From the NCBI GenBank assembly GCA_031430595.1, contig JANPBU010000052.1:83255-147254 (forward strand): a stretch of DNA of 64,000 bases. The letters run 5' to 3'. The stretch comes from JANNBN01 sp031430595 (GTDB taxonomy: Bacteria; Actinomycetota; Acidimicrobiia; Acidimicrobiales; JANYDT01). The position numbers and the translations under genes are program-made. Below, in pieces: positions 9,091-18,255 of this stretch. The notes under the pieces are model-generated. The model searched no databases, had not been told where the DNA came from, and saw nothing but the letters and a program-made list of their open reading frames with translations. The first letter of the stretch is position 1. The number at the start of each line of letters is the position of its first letter.

Positions 9091-10313
9091 GATTGGCTGT
9101 CCGGTTTCGGGACCGTCACAACTACCCGTGTGCCGTTTGGGGCGACACTTGAAATGTCTACGGTTCCACCGATGTGCGCAACGCGCTTCGACATCGAAAA
9201 CAAACCGTGACCGCTTTGGTTAGGTTCAACTTGCATTCCGACACCGTCGTCTTCCACATCAAGAACATACGAAGCCTCATCACTACGTAGCGACAACAAC
9301 ACATGTTTTGCCAGCGAATGCTTTGCCACATTGTTGAGTGCTTCTTGTGCAGCGCGGTACAACACCACATCCTGCGGGGCACCTAGGTCAAGGGAATCAT
9401 CGAGTTCTACTGAGACGGGTATCGATGTCAGTTCAGTGTGGCTATCGGTGAGACGCCGCAACGCATCCTGCAACGTTCCGGTGCCAAGCCCAGCTGGACG
9501 CATAGCATCAACCAACGCCCGAGCCTCGGCCAAATTTTGACGAGCGGTTGACTCAATGACCCCAAGCAACTCGACCGGGCGATCAACATTTTCAAGGTTT
9601 CGGTGTAGCGCACTTGCTGCACCCTGCGAGAGCATCACTATGCTCGCATACCCTTGTGCCAACGTGTCATGAATTTCTGCAGCCATACGTTCACGTTCTT
9701 CACGGATACCACCTCGATGATTTGCTTCAGCTAGCTGCGCTTGGGTTTGTGTGAGTTCTGAAATGAGCGCCCCACGATCACGGCTTTGATCAATGATTTT
9801 CGTGATCCACAGGCCGAACAGCACCGCAAACAGAAACGACCCACCACTCTCGAAGGCTGCATCTTCGATCCTCCAGTTACCCCAGTAAGACATTCCAATC
9901 GCCGAAGTTGCCGAAACTAGCAGCGCCCAAACCACAGCTTCAAGCGACGATTTTGACATTGCGAACACACACGGGTACAACGCAAACAGAAGGTAAAAGT
10001 AGGCTGGGTCAACGAACTCGAGGGCTGCGAACACCACCGTCACGGGAACGAGGTACTTCCAAGCGGTAATTCTGCAATTACGGGGAGTCCCGTACGTGCG
10101 ACCTCTGTCGTGTTGGGTGAGCGGCAAGCCAACCTTCCAAAAAAGTACAAAGAACACCACCGACAGGCTGATTCCGAGTACCACCCGGCTCGCAGGCACC
10201 CCATCTTTGAGCATCAGCCCCAGCGAAAGCACTGGCAGCAACGCATGGGCGTAAATCCATTTGTCGAGCCAGTTTTCCCACTCGTTCACCGGCAACGTTC
10301 GACTACTTTTCAC
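9087..10313 (-). CDS. Sensor histidine kinase, HisKA_3/DesK-NarX type
   Basis: 408 residues from the GTG at 10313, which overlaps the permease stop by 11 bases; the longest frame (to 10394) would overlap it by 92. Several membrane helices fill the N-terminal half. The dimerisation box EERERMAAEIHDTLAQG holds the phospho-His, and the ATPase has NVAKHS (N box), DVEDDGVGM (G1) and GHGLFSMSKRVAHIGG. No large extracellular sensor domain is seen, so it likely senses membrane state or the transporter itself. It pairs with the downstream NarL-type regulator. Confidence 0.88.
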   Translation of the reverse strand: MKSSRTLPVNEWENWLDKWIYAHALLPVLSLGLMLKDGVPASRVVLGISLSVVFFVLFWKVGLPLTQHDRGRTYGTPRNCRITAWKYLVPVTVVFAALEFVDPAYFYLLFALYPCVFAMSKSSLEAVVWALLVSATSAIGMSYWGNWRIEDAAFESGGSFLFAVLFGLWITKIIDQSRDRGALISELTQTQAQLAEANHRGGIREERERMAAEIHDTLAQGYASIVMLSQGAASALHRNLENVDRPVELLGVIESTARQNLAEARALVDAMRPAGLGTGTLQDALRRLTDSHTELTSIPVSVELDDSLDLGAPQDVVLYRAAQEALNNVAKHSLAKHVLLSLRSDEASYVLDVEDDGVGMQVEPNQSGHGLFSMSKRVAHIGGTVDISSVAPNGTRVVVTVPKPDSQS

Positions 10314-11121
10314 GGGGTAGCCATCGGAAGGTACGTACACAAAGCACACCCCCGATGATGCACCATGCGCAAAGCACAAGTGCGGTTCGTCCATGTTCCC
10401 AACTGTTGGCTAGTTCTTGGGAAACAAAGGTGTCAGGCAGAAATACTGATCGGTAACCTTGTGCCATCCACTTCAGGGGAAACAACGACCCAAGAATCTG
10501 CATTCCTTTGGGTAGATCCCAGAAGCTGATGTAAATGCCCGATGCGAAGTTCAACACGACGAACGGAAGATTCGCCATAGGCCCAGCCTGTCGAGCATTA
10601 CCTATAAGGCTTGAGAACGCGACCCCACCCAACGTGCAGGCGGTAATTCCCAACACCGTGACCCACAGAAAGGTAAGCCAACGGCCGGGTGACGACGGAA
10701 GCGAAACCCCGAAGAGCAGCACAGCAACCGTAAGCGTTAAGATGATCCCAACGATGCTGGTGAAAGCAACCATCAAGATTTTTCCGAGAAAAAAAGCTGC
10801 ACGAGGCATGGGGGTGATCGCCAAACGTTTCAGCGCACCTTCGTCACGCTCGACCGCAATACTGATTGCCATCGAAAGGAAGCTGGCGCTGGCAACGGCC
10901 GATGCCAAAATTCCTGCGGCGAGCACTTGCGCATACTTGACACCCTGAATCTCTTCGTTTCCGAAGATGGTTCCGAAGAGCAGCAAGAGTATGACTGGGA
11001 ACAGCAACGTGAACAACATTGCTTCACGAGACCTGGTGAACGATCGGATCTCAATTCGGCCCCGAGCAACACTGACTTTCGCGAGCGAAGGTTTTGCGAA
11101 TAACGGGATGGTGCTGTTCAT
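10303..11121 (-). CDS. ABC-2 type transporter permease
   Basis: 272 residues with six predicted membrane helices. The early block FTRSREAMLFTLLFPVILLLLFGTIFG is typical of ABC-2 permeases, and the motif AITPMPRAAFFLGKI marks the cytoplasmic loop that contacts the ATPase. The ATG overlaps the ATPase stop by four bases. With the ATPase it should form an exporter of a drug, lipid or peptide; the cargo is unknown. Confidence 0.88.
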   Translation of the reverse strand: MNSTIPLFAKPSLAKVSVARGRIEIRSFTRSREAMLFTLLFPVILLLLFGTIFGNEEIQGVKYAQVLAAGILASAVASASFLSMAISIAVERDEGALKRLAITPMPRAAFFLGKILMVAFTSIVGIILTLTVAVLLFGVSLPSSPGRWLTFLWVTVLGITACTLGGVAFSSLIGNARQAGPMANLPFVVLNFASGIYISFWDLPKGMQILGSLFPLKWMAQGYRSVFLPDTFVSQELANSWEHGRTALVLCAWCIIGGVLCVRTFRWLPREK

Positions 11122-11999
11122 GATGCGTTGGCCTCCACGAGGGTTAAGTAGGCGTCTTCGAGCGAAGGACGCGAGATAGAAAGGTTTGGTATTTCACCAT
11201 CGAAACGAGACAAGAGGTCACGTAACAATGAACTCGGTTCGGACGTCTGCTGCTCATTCGCTTCAGCCCCAAGGCCCCATCGAACCGTTGCTTCAGAACC
11301 AGATGCATTTCTGAGCTCAGCCGGAGTACCAAGTGCACGTACTTTTCCCGCGATGATCACGGCAACGCGGTCAGCCAACGCTTCGGCCTCATCGAGATAG
11401 TGGGTCGTCAACAAAATAGTGGTTCCTTCGGCTGCGAGAAGCCTGATGAGGTCCCAAAACTGGCGGCGTGCCTCAGGGTCAAAACCAGTTGTTGGTTCGT
11501 CAAGAAACAACAGCTCTGGTCGACCGATGATTCCGCACCCAACATCGAGTCGTCGGGCCTGCCCACCGGAAAGTTTCGGCACCCGTTGATGGCGCTGTTC
11601 GCTCAGCCCGACCAATTCGAGCACTTCATCAACAGCGCGGGATTGCGGAAAGTAAGTGCGCTGACACTTGAGTACCTCTTCGACGGTAACTTCGTCGGAT
11701 GACGGGGTTTGTTGCGAGACGATTCCAATTCTGGATCGCCAAGCTACGTCGGCTTTCCAAGGGTTGCCGCCAAGGACGTTGATAGTGCCGCTGTCTGGTT
11801 GGCGAAAACCGGCAAGCATTTCGACGGTCGTCGTTTTTCCTGCACCGTTTGGCCCAAGGAGCGAGAGCACCTCACCTCGACGCACGGTCAGGCTCAGTTG
11901 ATCAACCACGGTCTTGTTTTGCGACTGGCGACCCTTCGAAGTTTTGTATTGCTTGGTGAGCCCTTGAGCTTCAACCACCACATCCGTTGCGATTTCCAT
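11118..11999 (-). CDS. ABC transporter ATP-binding protein
   Basis: 293 residues from ATG 11999; a TTG at 12077 would add 26 residues without a ribosome site. Walker A is GPNGAGKTT, Q-loop IVSQQTP, signature LSGGQARRLDVG, Walker B LLFLDEPTTGFDP, switch His in LTTHYLDEAEAL. The DrrA/CcmA-type C-terminal region follows. It powers the ABC-2 permease encoded next. It is the first gene of the ATPase-permease-kinase-regulator operon, all with short overlaps that suggest translational coupling. Confidence 0.9.
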   Translation of the reverse strand: MEIATDVVVEAQGLTKQYKTSKGRQSQNKTVVDQLSLTVRRGEVLSLLGPNGAGKTTTVEMLAGFRQPDSGTINVLGGNPWKADVAWRSRIGIVSQQTPSSDEVTVEEVLKCQRTYFPQSRAVDEVLELVGLSEQRHQRVPKLSGGQARRLDVGCGIIGRPELLFLDEPTTGFDPEARRQFWDLIRLLAAEGTTILLTTHYLDEAEALADRVAVIIAGKVRALGTPAELRNASGSEATVRWGLGAEANEQQTSEPSSLLRDLLSRFDGEIPNLSISRPSLEDAYLTLVEANAS

Positions 12000-12102
12000 A
12001 CCAACCACACTGACTGAAAATTGTGGTCGATGAAACAACTGCTCGGTTGATCCTCGTGTCAACCGTTCGGTGGACAATCAGACTGCCGGTCGGGAAACGG
12101 AA

Positions 12103-13284
12103 CTACTTTTTCAATAGCTCGGCTCGATAACTCTTTACCCGTTTCCCGTCAGATGCTGCGAGTACCGGGGCAGGAGGCACTTCGAACAACTGGAGGCGTC
12201 CATCAAGAAAGTCGGTGAAGGCCAGAAATCGACCGTCCGGCGACACGTCGAGGCCGGTCGTCTGGTTGCCTCCGACAATTGCGTCGATCGCCTTCCCAGT
12301 GGTCACGTCAAACACCAACACAGAACCCCAGTCCGGGCCCGGAACGTAATACCCGTCTTCGCTGTTTTGGCCTCGGTTCGACACGTACAAGTAACGAAGG
12401 TCAAGGCTGAGGTCGATGGTGTTCGGATGCGAGTCGGTTTTCGATAAGGTCGAACTTTTGCCGGTTGCAAGATCAATCGAGAACACCGTGTCAGTACCCA
12501 TGTCGCTGGCGTACAAACGGTTCGCTTTTTCGTCAATCGCAAGGTGTCTCATCGCCCCTCCAGTTCTCAGTAACTCTGTCGATTTCAGGGTGGCCAACTC
12601 GATTCGAACCAGGTCACCATCCTCGAACCCAGCAACGTACAACTGGGTTCCGTCAGGTGACACAACCAAACCACGTGGCGTGTCAACCGTTCGGATCTGG
12701 CGACGTACCTTTCCCGTTTTCAGGTCAATTTCGCTGATGTCGTCGCTGACCCAGTTGGCGGCGTACAGGGTTTGTTCATCAGGAGAAAGGGCCAACACCT
12801 TGGTCCAGTTGCCCCCGGTTGGAAGCACACGAAGTACCTTTTTGGCTACGCGATCAATTTCGTACACCGATGCAGTGTGCATCTGCGATACGTAAGCACG
12901 CGTGCCACTTCGATTGAAGATGACTTCTACGCCACCTTTGGTTCCGAGTTTTATGCGGGCCAATCGTTCAAGGGTAGGTACCTTGTACACGTCGACACCT
13001 ACGGCACCAAGTAACGGAACCCAAAGTTCGGTTCCGTCAGGTGAAAAGGCAACCTGTTTGGGGCTAGGCCCGGTTCGTGTTTCACCAATTTTTCGATGTA
13101 GTTGACCGTTTGCCGGAATCGGCCAGGCAGCGGCCCCAGCGGGCGGGCCAGTCGTGGCGGTCGTCGCGCCAACCGAAGGAACGCTTGTCGGCGCATTTGG
13201 GCCAACCGCCTCAACGCTTACGGCAGAAACGGTGCCGAGTACGGCAACAACTAACCCAACTACCCCGAAGAGTGAGCGTTTCAT
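12103..13284 (-). CDS. Secreted YVTN/YncE-like beta-propeller protein
   Basis: 393 residues from ATG 13284, which overlaps the SelO stop by four bases (ATGA). Residues 1-30 form a signal peptide (MKRSLFGVVGLVVAVLG). The body has repeated blades of the type LALSPDEQTLYAANW, LVVSPDGTQLYVAG, LSLDLRYLYVSNRG and LDVSPDGRFLAF, the YVTN repeat of surface beta-propellers. No catalytic residues stand out; YncE-like proteins bind ligands or nucleic acid. Its coupling to SelO is curious, because SelO acts inside the cell. Confidence 0.85.
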   Translation of the reverse strand: MKRSLFGVVGLVVAVLGTVSAVSVEAVGPNAPTSVPSVGATTATTGPPAGAAAWPIPANGQLHRKIGETRTGPSPKQVAFSPDGTELWVPLLGAVGVDVYKVPTLERLARIKLGTKGGVEVIFNRSGTRAYVSQMHTASVYEIDRVAKKVLRVLPTGGNWTKVLALSPDEQTLYAANWVSDDISEIDLKTGKVRRQIRTVDTPRGLVVSPDGTQLYVAGFEDGDLVRIELATLKSTELLRTGGAMRHLAIDEKANRLYASDMGTDTVFSIDLATGKSSTLSKTDSHPNTIDLSLDLRYLYVSNRGQNSEDGYYVPGPDWGSVLVFDVTTGKAIDAIVGGNQTTGLDVSPDGRFLAFTDFLDGRLQLFEVPPAPVLAASDGKRVKSYRAELLKK

Positions 13285-14894
13285 GAACTGCACGACAGCA
13301 TCGAGCATCCGGCACGGTGCCGGGCCCATTCAGGGCGCCGCTCGGCGAATCGTTCGTTATCGGGTTTTTCGTCATAGGGGTGGCGCAACACCTCAAGTAG
13401 TTCGGAAATCGGTCGGGCATCACCACCAGTCGCTGCGTCAATCACCTGCTGCGCCAAATAGTTTCTCAACACATACTTCGGGTTCAGACCATTCATTTGG
13501 TTGACCCTCACCGGCGAATCAATGCCACTCATCACACAACGTTGAGCCCACCGGCGAAGCCAACTCACTAGACCCTTAGCCACATCGTCAACAATCTCGT
13601 CGGGAAGGTACCAGGCCGCCTGAAAATGGCCAAGCAACGTTTCATCGTCAAACACACCTGCGCGAGCCACATCCACCGATGACAACGTTCGAAAAAAGAT
13701 GACCTGATCGATCTCTGAACTCGCTAACACTTTCCATAGGTCTGAAATCAATTCGCTATCACTGTCACCAAGATGGGCCTCCCACCCGAGCCGAGCGGCC
13801 ATCATGGTGTCGAAGCCAGCCTGATACCGCTCGCCAATAGAGTCAATGACCGTTTGCAGACCAGCAGGATCTTCAACTAGCGGCACGAGGGCATTCGCAA
13901 GTTGCACCAGATTCCAATGAATCACCTGAGGTTGCGCCCCGAAGCGGTATCGGCGACCGCCAGCATCGGTCGTATTTGGCGTCCAGCCTGGGTCAAAGTT
14001 TTCTAACCACCCATAGGGTCCGAAGTCAATTGTCAACCCAAGAATTGACATATTGTCGGTATTCAGCACGCCGTGAACAAACCCAACCCGCATCCAATGG
14101 ATGACCGCCTCAATAGTTCGCGCGCATACCTCATCAAACCATTGAACGATGAGTTGCTCATCGATCACGCGTGACATGTCACCACTCACCAAGTGACCGA
14201 AATCGTTTCGAATCGTGAATTCCACGAGCGCACGAAGCACCCCGAGTTCACCACGTGAAGCCGGCAGTTGGAAATTTCCGAACCTTACGAATGATGGGGC
14301 AACCCGACAAACGACAGCACCCGGTTCAGCACCGGGATTTCCGTCATAAAACATGTCGCGCATCACAGCGTCACCGGTGCCGACCAACGACAACGCCCTA
14401 GTCGTCGGTATACCGAGGTGATGCATTGCTTCACTGCACAAGAATTCGCGAATCGAAGATCGCAACACCGCGCGTCCGTCCGCTGTCCGCGAATACGGTG
14501 TTGGTCCGGGGCCCTTCAGTTGGAGTGTCTGGTGATCGCCGTTGATATCAATCACTTCACCAAGAGCGATCGCTCGTCCGTCGCCGAGTTGGCCAGCCCA
14601 ATTTCCGAATTGATGCCCCCCGTAGACCATGGCAAACGGGTCGGCACCAGCAGGTACTCGGTTGCCGCCGAACACTTCAGCAAAGTCTTGCGAGCGCAAC
14701 ACATCGTCGCTTAGACCAAGCAATTCAGCAACCTCTAACGACCAAGCCAACGTCGTCGCTTCGGTTACCGAAGTTGGCGTTACCCTGCTGAAGAGTGCGC
14801 CAGAGACTTGGCGTCGCCGGTTCGTCGCATCAGCGTCTGCAGGCAACTGAGAGGTGAAACGATTGTCAAACTGCAAGCCGTCGAGTGGAAGCAC
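13281..14894 (-). CDS. selO: Protein AMPylator SelO (YdiU family)
   Basis: 537 residues from GTG 14894, seven bases after a TATTCT box. SelO signatures include VYGGHQFGNWAGQLGDGRAI, LQLKGPGPTPYSRTADGRAVLRSSIREFL, GVLNTDNMSILGLTIDFGPYGWLENF and the C-terminal LSCSS. SelO is a pseudokinase-fold enzyme that transfers AMP from ATP to Ser/Thr/Tyr of target proteins and is linked to oxidative stress. The C-terminus has Cys where human SELENOO has selenocysteine, as usual in bacteria. No frame anomaly. Confidence 0.95.
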   Translation of the reverse strand: MLPLDGLQFDNRFTSQLPADADATNRRRQVSGALFSRVTPTSVTEATTLAWSLEVAELLGLSDDVLRSQDFAEVFGGNRVPAGADPFAMVYGGHQFGNWAGQLGDGRAIALGEVIDINGDHQTLQLKGPGPTPYSRTADGRAVLRSSIREFLCSEAMHHLGIPTTRALSLVGTGDAVMRDMFYDGNPGAEPGAVVCRVAPSFVRFGNFQLPASRGELGVLRALVEFTIRNDFGHLVSGDMSRVIDEQLIVQWFDEVCARTIEAVIHWMRVGFVHGVLNTDNMSILGLTIDFGPYGWLENFDPGWTPNTTDAGGRRYRFGAQPQVIHWNLVQLANALVPLVEDPAGLQTVIDSIGERYQAGFDTMMAARLGWEAHLGDSDSELISDLWKVLASSEIDQVIFFRTLSSVDVARAGVFDDETLLGHFQAAWYLPDEIVDDVAKGLVSWLRRWAQRCVMSGIDSPVRVNQMNGLNPKYVLRNYLAQQVIDAATGGDARPISELLEVLRHPYDEKPDNERFAERRPEWARHRAGCSMLSCSS

Positions 14895-14901
14895 ATTGTG
14901 A

Positions 14902-14907
14902 AGAATA
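14902..14907 (-). promoter_or_regulatory. -10 box (TATTCT) of selO, leaderless
   Basis: TATTCT on the minus strand ends seven bases before the GTG at 14894. It gives selO its own promoter in the 36-base gap after the amidase gene. Confidence 0.55.
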
Positions 14908-14930
14908 CCGGTGTGGCCGACCGAAATGAT

Positions 14931-16319
14931 TCACGCACTCGGGGAAACGAGCGGCCAGGGACGATCCGCTTCGATGATTCCAGCGATGTCGAGTAGCGCA
15001 GATTCGTGAAAATGGGGGGCGAGTACCTGCAGGCTGATCGGGAGGCCACGGACGGTTCCAACCGGAATCGCTATCGCCGGATTGCCGTGCAGATTGGATG
15101 GGGCGGTGAGCCGACCGTTATTCCAACCTCCGACTTCTTTGCCGCCGAACACGCTCGGAAGCGGCCCAGATGATCCGAACGCGACGTCAGGGTTCGACGC
15201 GGTGAACACGAAGTCAACTTCAGAAAAGAGATGGGCCATTGCGTCGTTGAGTTTTGATCGGCGCGACTCCATCTCGATTCGACTCGCCATCGTGTAGCGA
15301 CCTTCCGCCCATTGCATTCCGAATCGGATCTCAGGCGTGAGGTCATCGGCACAGGCCGGCCAACGATCGCCAAGATCACCAAATATGTCAATCATGCCCG
15401 AGAGGCTCCACGTCATACCCATACTTGGCAACGTTGCATCGACCTCTACCTGTCGCAGCCCGAGTGACGCAATGGCAAACTCAGCAGCTTTCACAATTGC
15501 ATCGGACACATCGCCAGCCACGTATGCGCCGCCGAAGTCCATTACAATAGCAGCGCGCTTACCTTTTAGGTTCGGCCCGTGTGCTCCCAGCCCGGCTTCC
15601 CAACCAGCCACGTGCGGAAGGCTGAACGGGTCATGGGCATCGTGCCCGTTACAAACGTCGAGCCATCGGGCGGTATCTCGAACCGACCGACTCACACAAC
15701 CAGAGACAGCGGTCAGATTTCCAATCCCAGCATGAGGACCCTTAGGTATTCGACCATACGTACACTTAAGACCAAGAAGGCCCGAAAAACCTGCAGGAAT
15801 TCTGATCGACCCACCCCCGTCACCAGCGGTTGCAATCGTTACCAAACCACCAGCAACGGCAGACGCCGACCCGCCAGAAGAACCCCCCGGTGTACGGGTT
15901 CGATCCCACGGGTTGAGCGTGGCACCGTTAAGTACGGTTCGAGTGAGGTTCACACCCCCGAATTCGGATGCCGTGGTGAGACCAACCATCACAGCCCCCG
16001 CTCCGCGCAGCCGGCTGACCTGTGTTGAATCAACGTCAGATTGCTGATCGGCCAACGGCACCGACGCCTCAGTCTTCGGCCAACCGAACACACGGTCAAG
16101 TTCCTTTACTCCAATCGGCACGCCCCCGAAGGGAAGCGAAACGTCACTGGCTCGCGCTGTTTCCATCGCTTGGTCAGGGGCAAGATACGAAAACGCATTC
16201 AAATCACTCGCTTCGATTGCAGCAAATGTTGCCTCAAGTTCTTCGACGGGTGAACGTTCACGCGACCGGAAAGCTTCTACCAACGAGCACGCATCACCAG
16301 TCCACGGTTGATCAGTCAT
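14931..16319 (-). CDS. Amidase-signature family hydrolase
   Basis: 462 residues from ATG 16319. The amidase signature is intact: catalytic Lys in GVPIGVKELDRVFG, the glycine/serine stretch TPGGSSGGSASAVAGG with the cis-Ser, and the Ser nucleophile in DGGGSIRIPA. It resembles GatA-like amidases, but no gatB or gatC lies nearby, so it is more likely a catabolic amidase acting on a small amide. Transcribed divergently from the RecB-like nuclease. Confidence 0.9.
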   Translation of the reverse strand: MTDQPWTGDACSLVEAFRSRERSPVEELEATFAAIEASDLNAFSYLAPDQAMETARASDVSLPFGGVPIGVKELDRVFGWPKTEASVPLADQQSDVDSTQVSRLRGAGAVMVGLTTASEFGGVNLTRTVLNGATLNPWDRTRTPGGSSGGSASAVAGGLVTIATAGDGGGSIRIPAGFSGLLGLKCTYGRIPKGPHAGIGNLTAVSGCVSRSVRDTARWLDVCNGHDAHDPFSLPHVAGWEAGLGAHGPNLKGKRAAIVMDFGGAYVAGDVSDAIVKAAEFAIASLGLRQVEVDATLPSMGMTWSLSGMIDIFGDLGDRWPACADDLTPEIRFGMQWAEGRYTMASRIEMESRRSKLNDAMAHLFSEVDFVFTASNPDVAFGSSGPLPSVFGGKEVGGWNNGRLTAPSNLHGNPAIAIPVGTVRGLPISLQVLAPHFHESALLDIAGIIEADRPWPLVSPSA

Positions 16320-16325
16320 GGGCCG

Positions 16326-16331
16326 ACCGTA
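16326..16331 (-). promoter_or_regulatory. -10 box (TACGGT) of the amidase, leaderless
   Basis: TACGGT is separated from the ATG at 16319 by exactly six bases. The same hexamer and spacing occur at 23181 and 40737. Confidence 0.6.
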
Positions 16332-16375
16332 GACGTTTTGAAACCGACTCACCACTTTTTGTCTTAGGGGGTGGG

Positions 16376-16381
16376 TATCCT
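16376..16381 (+). promoter_or_regulatory. -10 box (TATCCT) of the RecB-like nuclease, leaderless
   Basis: TATCCT ends seven bases before the ATG at 16389; no Shine-Dalgarno precedes this start. Confidence 0.55.
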
Positions 16382-16388
16382 GTCGGCT

Positions 16389-17336
16389 ATGGCTTTGGCG
16401 CTACCCACTTCCCTGTCACCGTCGAAGGTGTCTTCGTTCAAAGACTGCGCCCTCGCCTTCCGATTTTCAGCTATCGACCGGGTTCCTGAACCGCCAACGA
16501 TTGCTGCGGCCAAAGGCACACTTGTTCACCGAGCCCTTGAACTACTCATGATGGAGGCTCCCGACGATCGCACCATTGAGGCTGGCTTGCATCACCTTGA
16601 ACAGGCAACACCAGAGGTGCTGTGTAACGAAGAGTATTCAAGCCTCAGTTTTTCTTCCGTCGACGAGGAAGCGCTGTTTATGACAGATGCTGACAACCTC
16701 GTCCGGAAATACTTCCAGCTTGAAGACCCTCGACGGGTACGGTCGGTTGGCCTCGAATTGAAACTTGAAGTGGCATTGGGTTCACTCAGACTTCGCGGCA
16801 TCATCGATCGACTTGAAGAAGACGAAGACGGCAACCTCATCGTCACCGACTACAAAACTGGGAAAGTGCCGAGGGTGCAGTTCGAGGCATCGAAACTTGG
16901 TGGCGTTCACTTCTACGCGTTTTTGTGCGAAAAGGTGTTAGGCCGCCGACCAGCGAAGGTTCAGCTGTTGTATCTCGCTGAGCCAGTACGAATCATTACC
17001 GAACCAACCGAGCAGTCGATTCGTGGGTTGCAACTTCGAGCGTCAGCGATTTGGACTGCAGTTGAACGGGCGTGTGAACGCGAAGACTTTCGACCCAAAC
17101 CGAGCCGGCTCTGCGACTGGTGCTCGTACCGAGAGTGGTGCCCGGCGTTCGGTGGCGACCCGGCACTTGCTCCGAAGCGAGCGGCCTCGTCTCATATCGC
17201 CTTTCCAGCGATTGATCTCGACGAACTTTCGTCGGCATCGACCATGACATTCCCTGGGCCTCGTGATCCACTTGTTGCTGCGGTTGAGAGCCAGCAACAA
17301 GATGACGAATCGGCCGGGGTACCGATCGTTTCATGA
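16389..17336 (+). CDS. PD-(D/E)XK nuclease with Fe-S cysteines (Cas4/RecB/AddB C-terminal type)
   Basis: 315 residues. Nuclease motifs in order: His48 (GTLVHRALE), Asp140 (GIIDRLE), Asp154 and Lys156 (VTDYKTGK), and a Y/F-rich helix HFYAFL. Four cysteines flank the core, Cys20 (FKDC) and Cys242-x2-Cys245-x5-Cys251, the spacing of the 4Fe-4S staple of AddB and Cas4. No helicase domain and no CRISPR array are present, so it is a stand-alone RecB-like nuclease, common in Actinobacteria and probably a DNA-repair exonuclease. Confidence 0.88.
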   Translation: MALALPTSLSPSKVSSFKDCALAFRFSAIDRVPEPPTIAAAKGTLVHRALELLMMEAPDDRTIEAGLHHLEQATPEVLCNEEYSSLSFSSVDEEALFMTDADNLVRKYFQLEDPRRVRSVGLELKLEVALGSLRLRGIIDRLEEDEDGNLIVTDYKTGKVPRVQFEASKLGGVHFYAFLCEKVLGRRPAKVQLLYLAEPVRIITEPTEQSIRGLQLRASAIWTAVERACEREDFRPKPSRLCDWCSYREWCPAFGGDPALAPKRAASSHIAFPAIDLDELSSASTMTFPGPRDPLVAAVESQQQDDESAGVPIVS

Positions 17337-17884
17337 AGGTAGCGATTCCGACTGCGTTCGACACCTTCGATCGTTGGATCGAGACAAGGTGGAAACCTCT
17401 TCATTCGTCGCGAGCGGCCGACAAGCTTTTTTACGCGGCCTCCGAAGTTGGTGACTTCGGAATGCTCTGGATGCTTATCGCCGCCATACCGGCCCTCTCA
17501 GGAAAACCAACTGCTGGTCGTCAGTTGTATCGGCTCACCGGCACCCTTGCTTTCGAAAGCCTGATCGTAAACCAGGGTCTTAAACGATTGTTCAAACGCG
17601 ATCGACCAAATTGGCAACAGGCTCGCCCGCGAGATGTGCGCAAACCAAGCACGAGCTCGTTTCCTAGCGGACACTCAACTTCGGCGATGACTGCAGCGGT
17701 GTTGCTCAGTGAAACTCGGATACTGCCCAAACCAATAGTCCTGACGCTTGCCGGGGTCGTGGCGGCCAGTCGGGTACACGTAAAAATTCATCACCCTTCC
17801 GATGTCATCGGTGGTCTCACCGTAGGCGCACTTATCGGATGGGCAATTCGCAGGGTGTATCCAGTCCGTGCTTCCGCTAGGTAA
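17333..17884 (+). CDS. PAP2-family phosphatase (membrane)
   Basis: 183 residues; the ATG overlaps the nuclease stop by four bases. The phosphatase signature is complete: KRLFKRDRP at 84-92, PSGH at 111-114 and SRVHVKIHHPSD at 146-157, with hydrophobic helices between. PAP2 enzymes remove phosphate from lipid phosphates such as phosphatidic acid or undecaprenyl diphosphate. Coupling to a nuclease gene is probably just operon economy. Confidence 0.92.
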   Translation: MKVAIPTAFDTFDRWIETRWKPLHSSRAADKLFYAASEVGDFGMLWMLIAAIPALSGKPTAGRQLYRLTGTLAFESLIVNQGLKRLFKRDRPNWQQARPRDVRKPSTSSFPSGHSTSAMTAAVLLSETRILPKPIVLTLAGVVAASRVHVKIHHPSDVIGGLTVGALIGWAIRRVYPVRASAR

Positions 17885-17957
17885 AACCCTCGCTCTTTTT
17901 GATGAGATTTGCAAGACAACCAGATTGCGCAGCATGTTGCTGTAAGTTATGTAAGTC

Positions 17958-18167
17958 ATGCAGACCATATCCGACACCATGCTTCCGAACATCGACGACG
18001 CAACCTCTGGCGAAACCGCTGCAGGCGGGGTTGCCCAAGCGATGGCCATGATCGACGGTTCACTCGTCACGTTTGTTAAACGTGAGCTTGTATCAACGTC
18101 TGAAGTGGTTGATCTACTGCTCGACGTGCGCACCCTGCTCGCCGAATCACTTTCCAGCGCAAACTAG
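17958..18167 (+). CDS. Small hypothetical protein (69 aa)
   Basis: A short frame of 69 residues ending LTLLAESLSSAN-like, acidic at the N-terminus and with a predicted helical C-terminal half (SEVVDLLLDVRTLLAESL). A TAAGTT box lies nine bases before the ATG. No family recognised. A longer antisense frame covers the region but looks like a shadow. Treat as possible. Confidence 0.45.
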   Translation: MQTISDTMLPNIDDATSGETAAGGVAQAMAMIDGSLVTFVKRELVSTSEVVDLLLDVRTLLAESLSSAN

Positions 18168-18168
18168 C

Positions 18169-18224
18169 CCCGATTGGGCCTGCTGGTTTGACCCGATTGG
18201 GCCTGCTGGTTTGACCCGATTGGG
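18169..18224. repeat. 23-bp tandem direct repeat, 2.4 copies
   Basis: Two perfect 23-bp copies (18169-18191 and 18192-18214) followed by the first 10 bases of a third (18215-18224). The unit begins CCCGATTGGGCC. The array lies between the stop of the 69-aa frame and the promoter of the next gene. The CCCGATTGGG core is itself a near-palindrome. Confidence 0.9.
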
Positions 18225-18243
18225 TTAATGGCTGCGCCACGCG

Positions 18244-18249
18244 TACCCT
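18244..18249 (+). promoter_or_regulatory. -10 box (TACCCT), leaderless
   Basis: TACCCT is six bases from the ATG at 18256. Confidence 0.55.
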
Positions 18250-18255
18250 GCCTAT

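Noticed and set aside
13281..13300. Selenocysteine in SelO
   Set aside because: The C-terminal motif has a normal Cys codon before SS and a standard stop; no Sec is needed.
16389..17336. Cas4 as a sign of a CRISPR system
   Set aside because: No repeat-spacer array and no cas1/cas2 in the window; the fold equally fits RecB-like repair nucleases.
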